This document shows, piece by piece, positions 1-6,903 of a DNA stretch of 14,825 nt. This stretch comes from Cytophagaceae bacterium. Its GTDB lineage: Bacteria > Bacteroidota > Bacteroidia > Cytophagales > Flexibacteraceae. The stretch's first letter is position 1, and every line of letters starts with the position of its first letter. Under the pieces are notes generated by a model. The model did no database searches. It was not told where the DNA came from and saw only the letters and a program-made list of their open reading frames with translations. The translations under genes were made by a program, and so were the position numbers. The DNA lies in contig CANHWS010000052.1 of assembly GCA_947464365.1 (NCBI GenBank), positions 1-14,825 on the forward strand, in the 5' to 3' direction.

Positions 1-1047
1 CAGATCAGCCAAGCCCTCCTCGCCAGCCTAGACGAAATGGGTGTCCAGATCGATACCGACCGTGAGCTTGAACTTGTCGATGGTGGTACCCTAGTCATTA
101 ACTATGAGGCGCTTAGGCCGGATGGCGAAAGGCATACCAAGTTCAGGCGGTTTGGAATCAAGCTACTGCCTCCCAAGTTTGTCGTAGAGGAGTTTGGTAA
201 GGACCAGGATCTTGACTTCATAATGGTAGGAAGGCAAATCCGGGACGACCTGAAACAAGGCCTTAGGAATGCGCACAGCCCCTATCTTGACCTAGGGACA
301 GATGAGTTATTCCTAGCATTACCAGATCTTAGGCTATGGCTCAATTCGAAACCCAAAGTTAAGAAACAGCCCCTTGTTGAGACTGAGCGCCTCCCATCAG
401 GTACGGATCTAAGATTGTTCATGGTCATTCTATCAGACCCACCTCATACCTTATCACTGCCATTGCGGAATTTGGCACTCTTGGCTGGTATTAGCCTAGG
501 CAGCACTAGCAATGGCCTCCGGCAACACCAAAAGTTTGTTGGGTTGCTAAAGGTTATCCCAGAAGGTGAGCAAGTCCGAATGTCCGAACTACTACCGAGC
601 ATCAAGTCTTTTGCCATTGCTTACAACAAATGGTTTAGGTCAGAGTCTGAGCCAATAAACCGATTTGACCGCAAGACAGACGAACTGCCAGACAACACAC
701 AAGATTACTGCTTCAGTGGTGGCGCCATGGCGCAAGAGTTAGGTTTGGACATCTACAGCCCTGAACTTATCATTTATACCAGCAAGACCCTGAGCGAGAC
801 CATGCGATTGTTCAAACTGGTACCCTCTACCACTGGAATGGCAAGGGTTTTTTTCAGACATTGGAAACCAGAGATCGACCAATCTGCGGTATTAGGCAAT
901 TCTCTGCGCCTGGCACCATGGTTAGTCTTCTTTGCTGACTTGTTAGCTAGTGAAGATGTAAGGGTACAAGGGTTGTTTGAGGCAGGGGTGGAGAGGTATA
1001 TTGAAATGCTATCAAAACAAAAACCCCATCAACTACAATATATTTAA
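1..1047 (+). CDS. Type IV toxin-antitoxin AbiEi-family protein (COG4861-like), 5' end outside window
   Basis: The frame is open from base 1, so the first ATG visible (37) is probably internal and the true start lies upstream; 348 residues are visible. From recall of the family, these match COG4861-like AbiEi proteins: a middle stretch like PYLDLGTDELFLALP, a winged-helix segment around LPLRNLALLAGISLGSTSNGL, then GGAMAQEL, LIIYTSKTL, and near the end RVFFRHWKP and APWLVFFADLLAS. AbiEi proteins are DNA-binding antitoxins that repress their own operon and neutralise an AbiEii nucleotidyltransferase toxin. That role is inferred for this member. The toxin gene usually follows directly, but here the next gene is a convergent minus-strand glycosylase remnant. 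The partner is therefore upstream, elsewhere, or absent. Family assignment fairly sure, function less so. Confidence 0.7.
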   Translation, partial: QISQALLASLDEMGVQIDTDRELELVDGGTLVINYEALRPDGERHTKFRRFGIKLLPPKFVVEEFGKDQDLDFIMVGRQIRDDLKQGLRNAHSPYLDLGTDELFLALPDLRLWLNSKPKVKKQPLVETERLPSGTDLRLFMVILSDPPHTLSLPLRNLALLAGISLGSTSNGLRQHQKFVGLLKVIPEGEQVRMSELLPSIKSFAIAYNKWFRSESEPINRFDRKTDELPDNTQDYCFSGGAMAQELGLDIYSPELIIYTSKTLSETMRLFKLVPSTTGMARVFFRHWKPEIDQSAVLGNSLRLAPWLVFFADLLASEDVRVQGLFEAGVERYIEMLSKQKPHQLQYI

Positions 1048-1251
1048 TCTCATAAAATGGTAGATGAAAAACAAAACGACAAGAAACCCAATTAAAAACT
1101 TTAAACAGCCACTGAATCCACAACCAGTTGTTTCAGGATAGGTCGTTTCTTTGGGAATTATTTTTACTGGTTTAAATAATAAAGATTGGTCTGTATTGTT
1201 TTTGATATTTTTATTTGACTTACGCCTCTTTGGATATCCTGGCTCTAGATC
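1033..1251 (-). other. Open in-frame tail beyond the conserved end of the glycosylase
   Basis: After the point where family members normally end (around EEWRCILNDL), the minus-strand frame stays open for about 70 more codons, to a TAG at 1033-1035. The tail is basic at first (PKRRKSNKNIKNN) and ends in a Gly/Cys-flanked hydrophobic stretch (FLIGFLVVLFFIYHF) that could span a membrane. It overlaps the 3' end of the AbiEi-family gene by 15 bases on the opposite strand. It has no ATG start of its own. It may be a lost stop codon, an added anchor, or chance openness in AT-rich DNA. No gene is called on the plus strand in 1048-1350. Confidence 0.3.
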
Positions 1252-1725
1252 ATTTAATATGCATCGCCATTCTTCAATCTTCCCATCAAGGTTCTTATGG
1301 GTATTTGCAGCACTAGTCGATGGTAGTAAATAGTAAGCCTTATCCCTATGAGATCATTGCATGAGATAGGATTCATTATACGCCTTTTGACCCGCAAAGT
1401 ACACTGACTTAATGTAAGGATACTGTTTGAAGAACGAATTAAAATCATTTAATGCACCTTCTTTGATTTTTGCGTCTAAGCTACCTTCTCTTTCAGCCTG
1501 ATGAAGCACATCCCAAATGGCGATTCCTTTGCTTCTTAAAAAGGACACCTTTTCCTCATAGTAGTTCGGAACAGGTTGCTCATAAAGCCCAAAAATAATC
1601 TTCCAGAACTGATTTCCTGGATTTGCATAGTATTGCTGCCGCTCAATCGATACCATTCCTGGTAAGGAGCCAAGGATCAATATCCTACTATTCTTATCCA
1701 CAATAGGGGGCAGTCCAGTTTTCAT
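1252..1725 (-). pseudogene. DNA-deoxyinosine (hypoxanthine) glycosylase, interrupted by an in-frame TGA
   Basis: This is a family-6 uracil-DNA glycosylase relative (TIGR04274-like), which removes deaminated adenine from DNA. From the ATG at 1725 the protein reads GLPPIVDKNSRILILGSLPG, then QQYYANPGNQFW, GIAIWDVL, EREGSLD and VYFAGQKAYN. It stops at TGA 1354-1356 after 123 residues. The same frame continues with YYLLPSTSAAN and KIEEWRCIL, which are the conserved family C-terminus, so one nonsense change breaks the gene. As I recall, Asn in the PxNxFW segment (Asn38 here) is catalytic. The usual FNG further on reads FAG here, another sign of decay or divergence. The ATG at 1725 is preferred over the longer frame to 1815 because homology starts there and a promoter lies just upstream. 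The region is visibly AT-richer than its neighbours. A sequencing error or TGA readthrough cannot be excluded. Confidence 0.75.
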
Positions 1726-1754
1726 TTCTTTTTGAGTTGTGCGGAAAGGTAGGA

Positions 1755-1785
1755 CAAACCTAGATGTTAAATTCGGGTTTGCCAA
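1755..1785 (-). promoter_or_regulatory. Bacteroidota-type promoter for the glycosylase gene
   Basis: On the minus strand TTG (1783-1785) is followed by 20 bases and then TAGGTTTG (1755-1762), an exact match to the phylum's -7 consensus TAnnTTTG at normal spacing. Transcription would begin near 1748, about 20-25 bases before the ATG at 1725. This supports that start over the longer frame, whose first codons would lie upstream of the promoter. Confidence 0.6.
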
Positions 1786-1791
1786 CACTTG

Positions 1792-1799
1792 CCCCCCCC
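1792..1799. repeat. Homopolymer tract, eight C (G8 on minus strand)
   Basis: Eight consecutive C lie 6 bases upstream of the -33 box of the glycosylase promoter, between that promoter and the DUF2147 terminator. Tracts of this length can slip during replication, which is how some promoters vary between cells. Nothing here shows that this one does. Confidence 0.6.
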
Positions 1800-1802
1800 A
1801 CC

Positions 1803-1831
1803 AAAAAAGCACCACCTCTCGGCAGTGCTTT
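1803..1831 (-). terminator. Rho-independent terminator after the DUF2147 gene
   Basis: Read on the minus strand, AAAGCACTGCC pairs with GGTGGTGCTTT around a GAGA tetraloop: 11 pairs, two of them G-U. The second arm runs directly into TTTTTT (1803-1808). It lies 57 bases after the DUF2147 stop and ahead of the glycosylase promoter, so it insulates the two genes. Confidence 0.8.
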
Positions 1832-1888
1832 CCTCAATCATAATGTCGTAGGTACTAGTGGTTTATTGGCTGTTGCAAAAGCCGGGTA

Positions 1889-2326
1889 CTATTTCACGCG
1901 TTCGAAGGTGGCAGTGCGGCCAAAGAGGCTGATGCCGATAAAGCCTCGGGCCATCATTACGGCGCCATTCTGCTCTAGCCAAAGTTTGCAGTCATACGTT
2001 TTGCCATTGTTAGGGTCATAGATGGTCCCATCGGTCCACTCGCCAGATTTGGCATCATAGCCGAAGTTTTCAAAGATATTGGCACCGATTACATCACGGT
2101 TGCGTAAGGCTGGGTCGGGGTTTTGGTCATCCTTGCGGGCCTTCTTGCCACTGAGGACCTTGCCAAAATACTTGGTGCCCTGTTTATAGATCTGGATTTT
2201 GCCATCCTTATCGGGCGAAAAATAAGTCCCAACAATACGGTCGGCGGGGCTGGTGGTCTGGGCAAAAGCCCATGGCCCAATGAGGAAGAAAACGAAGGTA
2301 GCGACGGCGCTTAGTAGTTGTTTCAT
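1889..2326 (-). CDS. Secreted DUF2147-domain protein
   Basis: The 145-residue protein begins with a clear signal peptide (hydrophobic residues 4-20, likely cut after AFAQ, residue 23), so it is exported to the periplasm or beyond. The rest matches DUF2147 (COG4731): DRIVGTYFSPDKDGKIQIY at residues 29-47, DVIGANIFENFGYD at 78-91, GTIYDPNNGKTYDCKLWLE at 100-118, and the closing RGFIGISLFGRTATFER at 127-143. Length and motif order are normal for the family. The family's biochemical role is not established; a small lipocalin-like beta fold is likely. The ATG at 2326 sits directly before the signal peptide. The gene stands 153 bases after the RND gene's stop on the same strand and has its own terminator. 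I found no exact promoter in that gap, so transcription could also come from the efflux operon. Confidence 0.85.
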   Translation of the reverse strand: MKQLLSAVATFVFFLIGPWAFAQTTSPADRIVGTYFSPDKDGKIQIYKQGTKYFGKVLSGKKARKDDQNPDPALRNRDVIGANIFENFGYDAKSGEWTDGTIYDPNNGKTYDCKLWLEQNGAVMMARGFIGISLFGRTATFERVK

Positions 2327-2479
2327 AAGCTATTGCTTGGCTTGGTGGACAAAGGTGGATCGAGGTGCAGAGGGTGGAGAAAAGAGAGGGAGATATAATT
2401 TATGTGTTTATCTTCAGGGAATGGTGGCCAAGCTATCCAATGTTTAGCCTAGCCGTGCGGCCAGCATGGCCTCCAAAGG

Positions 2480-5400
2480 CTATAAGATGTCAGCAGCGGC
2501 TGGTTTGGTTTTCGGCACAATAGCAGGCGGAATCAACTTATAGAGGACTGGGGTCACTACCCTACTGAGCAAGGTACTGCTGATCAAGCCACCGATCAAC
2601 ACAATAGCCAATGGTGAGATCAGCGGATTGGTACTGAGTGCGATCGGCATCAGGCCACCAATAGCAGTCAAGGAAGTCAGGATGATAGGCAAGAACCGTA
2701 TCTCACCCGATTTGCGGATAGCCTCTTCTAGTTCCATACCCTCTTCGCGCAATTGGTTGGTGAAATCCACGAGCAAGATAGAGTTTTTAACCTCAATCCC
2801 AGCCAAGGCGATCAACCCAATGATGGCCACAAAAGAAAGCGGATTACCACTAATCAGCAGAGCCGAAACAGCACCAACTACCCCTAGCGGAATAACAGAA
2901 AGCACAATCAGCGTACTTTTGAAGGTGCCAAACTCCAGGATCAGGACGGCAATAAACATAAAGACCGTGATGATCAGGATGGTACCTAGCCCACCAAAAG
3001 ACTTCTCGCGGCTCTCTACCTCGCCACCCATTTTGTAGGTATAGCCGTTCGGCAGTTTCGTTTTGTCCATCTGCTGGATGACGTCGTTAATCACATCATT
3101 CACCATCGAGCCCTTATCCACAAAGGCCCTAATGGCAACCATCCTGACCTTGTTGATATGGCTAATGGTCAGTGGCGATGACTCTAGCCCAAGGCTGGCC
3201 ACTTGACTGATCGGGATGGCTACACCTTGCACATTGTTAACATATAGGTTGTCAAAGGCTTTGAGTGTGGCATGCTCTGCCTTCGGGGTGCCGACCAAGA
3301 GGTCATATTCATCCCCATCTGCTGAGTTATAGACCCCAACATTGAGGCCCGCAATCGCAAGACGGACAGTGCGGTCAATTTCGGCAATCGGTACACCTAG
3401 CAGACTGGCCTTAGGTTTGTCAATCGATAGTTTGATGTCCGACTTGAGGTTAGAAACCGGATTGGTGACATAAATAGCGCCCTTGGTGGCCTTCAACATC
3501 TGCTCTACCCTGAGGGCCTGGGCGCGCAAGGTGTCAAGATTGTCGCCAAAGACCCGCACTTCGACGGGGGCTAGGACGGGTGGGCCTTGCTCAAAGTTCT
3601 TGACCTCGATCTTGACGCCTGCTATCTGGTTAAACTCTTTCCGGAGCTGCTCGATGAGGTTGAGCTTTTCGGTATTGTTGGTGTTGGGCTGCAACTGGAC
3701 AAAGATCTGGGCAAAGTCGGCCTTTTCGTTGGCGGGAATTTCGTTGTAATAGATCCGGGGATTACCCTTGCCGACATTGGTCGCATAGTAGGCCACTTGT
3801 GGCAGCTTGGCTAGGCGTTGCTCCACCTCCTGCGCTAGTTTGTTGGTTTGGCTCAGGTTGGTCTGGATCGGTGCGTTGATGTTGATCAAGAACTGTGGCT
3901 TTTCGGAGGCAGGGAACAAACTAAACCCAATGATCGGGAACAAGGTCAAGGAGGCACCGAAGATGGCACCGGCTACTAACAAGGTGATTACCGGGTGCTT
4001 TAGGGCCTTATCCAAGAATGGGGCATAAGTGGTATGGATACCTTTCTGCAAAGCACGCAAGAAGATATTGCCTTGGGTGTGGCCTGCATGCTCTTTCAGG
4101 ATTCTGCTGCTCAGGAATGGGATAATCGTGAGCGACACCAACATCGAGGCAAGCACGCAGGTAATCACACCCATCGGCAATGACCGGATAAAATCACCTG
4201 CGGCCTCTGGCAAGAACAATAGGGGCATAAAGGCGATACAAAGCGTCACAGTGCAACCCAAGACCGCTAGACCGATCTGTTTGGTGGCCAAGATTGTGGC
4301 ATCTAGCCTGCTATAACCATCCCGCAGCCAGCGCTCGATGTTTTCCACCACAACGATGCTATCATCCACCAGCAGCCCTAGGGCAACCACGAGCCCCACA
4401 ATACTCAACTGGTTGAGGGTATAGCCTAGCAGATTCAGCAGTACCAAACCAATCGACAACGAAAGGGGGATCGAGATCATGACAACCAGGGCAGCCCGGC
4501 CACCTAGCGGTAGCAACGTCACCGCCACTAGCAGGATCGCAATCACAAAGTCCATTCCGAGGCCTGAGAGGCGGTTGTTGACATTGACAGCTTGGTCAAA
4601 ATGTTGGACCAATTCGATGTTAGCTGGTAGGGTTTTCTGGTAGTCAGCCAAGGTGGCTAGGTAGCGTTTCTGGACCTCAGAGATATTGTTGCCAGGTTTG
4701 AGGGCTGCAGTCACAAACACACACCGGTGCCCATTGAGGCGGGTAATATATTTGGTCTCGGCAAAGGTCGGGGTGATGGTTGCGATGTCACGTAGATGAA
4801 CATTTTTGCCACCTGCCGAATAGACCAAGGTATTGGCGATCTCTTCTTCGGACTTGTAATTGCCACTGGTTTTGATGTTAAAGCTGCGCTCCCCAGCCTC
4901 GACCTGACCACCCGGGATGTTGGCTAGTTCGCTCTTGAGGTTCTGGAGCACAGCATTGATCGGTACCCGAATGGCTGCCATTTTCTCAAGCTGTAGGTCG
5001 ATCTTGATCGTAAGCTCTGGCAGGCCATGGATTTCGACCTTTTTGAGCTCCTTAAACTTCTCGAGCTGCTCTTGCAGGCGTTCGGCCTCTTTGCGGATGA
5101 CTTGCCGCCCAGCATTTTCGGACACCAATGCCATTTGGAGGATATTGACATTGCTCGGCGTGATCTTCTGGACCTCTAGGCTGTAAATGTCTTCTGGCAG
5201 GTCTGGCCTCAGACTGTTGACCTCCCGTATCAGCTCTTGGTACTTGGCCTCGACGTCGCTTTCGTATTTGTACTCGACTGTCAGGACCGCTACACCGTCA
5301 TTGATGTTGGTCTTGATGGTCTCGACATCTTCGAGCTCGGAGATTTTCTTTTCAATCGGATCCACGACGAGCTCTTCCATATCCTTAGGGCTGGCCCCAG

Positions 5401-5554
5401 GATATACAACTACAATCGGGAACTGGGGCGAACTCAACTCGGGGTCCTCCGAGCGGGGCATATTGAGGAGCGTCGTGATCCCCAGTGCCATAATCATCAG
5501 GAAGATGACAAGGGTAAACTGGTAATTCTTGACGGCATATTCAGAGATATTCAT
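2480..5554 (-). CDS. RND-family efflux pump, inner-membrane permease
   Basis: The 1,024-residue protein is the proton-driven pump of a tripartite efflux complex. Family features: N-terminal helix (NYQFTLVIFLMIMALGITTL), then PRSEDPELSSPQFPIVVVYPGAS at the start of the porter domain, and GLLVDDSIVVVENIERW in TM4 carrying the paired proton-relay aspartates (Asp397, Asp398). The second half repeats the layout, with GIEVKNSILLVDF (Lys923, matching the AcrB TM10 lysine) and an LTSLTAIGG helix. Length fits HAE-type pumps. No metal-binding run typical of CusA stands out, so organic compounds are the likelier substrates, but this is inference. The ATG at 5554 (MNISEYAVKN) is chosen because the 30 extra codons upstream look unlike the family. 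It is the last gene of the tetR-tolC-MFP-RND operon, 173 bases after the adaptor gene. Confidence 0.93.
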   Translation of the reverse strand: MNISEYAVKNYQFTLVIFLMIMALGITTLLNMPRSEDPELSSPQFPIVVVYPGASPKDMEELVVDPIEKKISELEDVETIKTNINDGVAVLTVEYKYESDVEAKYQELIREVNSLRPDLPEDIYSLEVQKITPSNVNILQMALVSENAGRQVIRKEAERLQEQLEKFKELKKVEIHGLPELTIKIDLQLEKMAAIRVPINAVLQNLKSELANIPGGQVEAGERSFNIKTSGNYKSEEEIANTLVYSAGGKNVHLRDIATITPTFAETKYITRLNGHRCVFVTAALKPGNNISEVQKRYLATLADYQKTLPANIELVQHFDQAVNVNNRLSGLGMDFVIAILLVAVTLLPLGGRAALVVMISIPLSLSIGLVLLNLLGYTLNQLSIVGLVVALGLLVDDSIVVVENIERWLRDGYSRLDATILATKQIGLAVLGCTVTLCIAFMPLLFLPEAAGDFIRSLPMGVITCVLASMLVSLTIIPFLSSRILKEHAGHTQGNIFLRALQKGIHTTYAPFLDKALKHPVITLLVAGAIFGASLTLFPIIGFSLFPASEKPQFLININAPIQTNLSQTNKLAQEVEQRLAKLPQVAYYATNVGKGNPRIYYNEIPANEKADFAQIFVQLQPNTNNTEKLNLIEQLRKEFNQIAGVKIEVKNFEQGPPVLAPVEVRVFGDNLDTLRAQALRVEQMLKATKGAIYVTNPVSNLKSDIKLSIDKPKASLLGVPIAEIDRTVRLAIAGLNVGVYNSADGDEYDLLVGTPKAEHATLKAFDNLYVNNVQGVAIPISQVASLGLESSPLTISHINKVRMVAIRAFVDKGSMVNDVINDVIQQMDKTKLPNGYTYKMGGEVESREKSFGGLGTILIITVFMFIAVLILEFGTFKSTLIVLSVIPLGVVGAVSALLISGNPLSFVAIIGLIALAGIEVKNSILLVDFTNQLREEGMELEEAIRKSGEIRFLPIILTSLTAIGGLMPIALSTNPLISPLAIVLIGGLISSTLLSRVVTPVLYKLIPPAIVPKTKPAAADIL

Positions 5555-5617
5555 ATCTATCGTCGGGTCAGTGGTCGTGTCAATGGGTGAGGTAGAGGCA
5601 TGACATGGGGTCCTATG

Positions 5618-5646
5618 GATTGGCTTATCGCATAGCAAAGCCAATC
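5618..5646. repeat. Perfect 9-bp inverted repeat between adaptor and pump genes
   Basis: GATTGGCTT (5618-5626) and AAGCCAATC (5638-5646) are exact reverse complements around an 11-base loop. The hairpin lies in the unusually long 173-base gap before the RND start. No T-run follows on the minus strand, so it is not a standard terminator. It may stabilise or process the transcript, or bind a regulator. Confidence 0.5.
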
Positions 5647-5727
5647 AGGTTACAGTATGTCGCTGCCTGAGGGAGGTATTGATTGTTAGATCAAGGGATG
5701 TAAGTGGTGTGTGAGGCAATCAGGACC

Positions 5728-6819
5728 TTATTTGCTGATCGAGATCGCAGACCCATCGGTGAGGTAGGCACTACCCTGCACAATGACCAGGTCATCAGGC
5801 TTGATACCGCTGGTGATCTGGACCGTGTTACCATCCAACTGGCCCACGCCGACCTCTACCTTAGTAGCAGTTTTGCCACCGTCACGAGACACAAAGACGA
5901 AGCCTGTCCCGCCATTGCCGTCTAGCAATGCTTGATATGGCAACGCATAGGCTTGGGTGGTTTGCGATGGATAGATCTCGGCCCGACCAAACAATCCGGC
6001 GGCAAGTTTAGCAGGTGCATTGCTCGTGATTTTGAGCTCGACTGGCAGAACACCTGTAGCAGGGTCGGCTTGCTCGGCCTTTTGGCTGATGACGGCCTCG
6101 AATATGGCATCTGGCACAGCATCAATCGTGATTTTGGCTTTATCGCCTACCTTCACCAAGCCCCAGTCCTTGTCACTAAGGCCCACTTTCAAGATCCAGT
6201 TGGACTGGTTGGCACCATTGGTCTGGATCACCGGTGCACCTACAGACACTATTTGGCCAGGGTTCACAAATTTGCGTAGTACAAACCCATTACCTGTCGC
6301 CCTGATCTGGGCATATTGGGCGTTGAAGGTGGCTGCACTCAGCTGTTGCTGTAGGACCTCTAGCTGGGTTTTGGCATTCTGGAGTTGCTCGAGCGTCACG
6401 ACTGAATCCTTGAATAAGGCCTCTGCACGCTTTAGGTCACGCTCAGCCTTCTGGAGGCCTAGGCGCGCTTGCTGCACTTGGCTATTGATCTCGGTCTGGT
6501 CTAGGGTGGCCAATAGCTGCCCTTGGCGGATTGGGTCGCCTTCCTTGACCAATACCTGGCTGACGATGCCCCCGATCTTGAACGACAGGACCGACTCGTC
6601 ATTGGTCGTGAACTGGCCAGAGCCCGTAACTATCCGCTCCAATGTGATCGGCTGAAACTGCTGCACCTTGACCGGTATTGGGGCAGAGGAGGTGGCGGTA
6701 GCGCTGGCCTGCTGGGTTGACTTGGCTGGTTCGGTGGCCTTGCTGCCACAGCTGCTGAGCCCTACTAGGACCATTAAGGTCGTGAGGGTTAGCAGTATAT
6801 TGGTTTGGTTAGCGTTCAT
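5728..6819 (-). CDS. RND efflux periplasmic adaptor (membrane fusion protein), lipoprotein
   Basis: The 363-residue protein links the inner-membrane pump to the outer-membrane channel. It starts with a lipoprotein signal (hydrophobic residues 8-20, lipobox LSSC with Cys24 as the lipidated residue), then a Ser/Thr/Ala-rich spacer to about residue 48. Next come the first lipoyl half (SFKIGGIVSQVLVKEGDPIRQGQLLATLD, 79-107), an alpha-helical hairpin (about 108-168), the second lipoyl half (IRATGNGFVLRKFVNPGQIV, 172-191), a beta-barrel (205-285) and a membrane-proximal domain to the end. This is the standard adaptor order. The ATG at 6819 is chosen because the lipoprotein signal begins there; the upstream 21 codons would bury it. 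It lies 84 bases after the tolC-like gene and 173 before the pump gene. Confidence 0.92.
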   Translation of the reverse strand: MNANQTNILLTLTTLMVLVGLSSCGSKATEPAKSTQQASATATSSAPIPVKVQQFQPITLERIVTGSGQFTTNDESVLSFKIGGIVSQVLVKEGDPIRQGQLLATLDQTEINSQVQQARLGLQKAERDLKRAEALFKDSVVTLEQLQNAKTQLEVLQQQLSAATFNAQYAQIRATGNGFVLRKFVNPGQIVSVGAPVIQTNGANQSNWILKVGLSDKDWGLVKVGDKAKITIDAVPDAIFEAVISQKAEQADPATGVLPVELKITSNAPAKLAAGLFGRAEIYPSQTTQAYALPYQALLDGNGGTGFVFVSRDGGKTATKVEVGVGQLDGNTVQITSGIKPDDLVIVQGSAYLTDGSAISISK

Positions 6820-6874
6820 GACCTTACTTGGGGGGAAGAAATGACTTTGAGGAGAGGGATAGATTGTGAGTTGG

Positions 6875-6895
6875 TTGATCAAGTTTTGTGATCAA
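6875..6895. repeat. Perfect 7-bp inverted repeat between tolC-like and adaptor genes
   Basis: TTGATCA (6875-6881) and TGATCAA (6889-6895) pair exactly around a 7-base loop. On the minus strand the same bases also read as two direct copies of CTTGATCA. The element begins 8 bases after the tolC-like stop codon and has no T-run, so a transcript-stability or regulatory role is more likely than termination. Confidence 0.45.
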
Positions 6896-6903
6896 GCCAT
6901 AGG

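Noticed and set aside
1151..1333. Short plus-strand frame with a hydrophobic start
   Set aside because: It is antisense to the glycosylase C-terminus and tail, has no homology I recognise and no promoter.
1764..2021. 85-codon plus-strand frame
   Set aside because: It runs antisense through the terminator and the DUF2147 gene; its residues look like a shadow.
2459..2473. GGCC-AGCAT-GGCC hairpin after the pump gene
   Set aside because: Only four pairs and no T-run; not a convincing terminator for the operon.
2327..2479. Promoter-like CAAAGGTG upstream of DUF2147
   Set aside because: One mismatch from the -7 consensus on the minus strand, and no -33 box at the right distance.
3483..5590. Many long plus-strand frames opposite the pump gene
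   Set aside because: They are shadows of the RND gene: no homology, and the minus-strand protein is full length and conserved.
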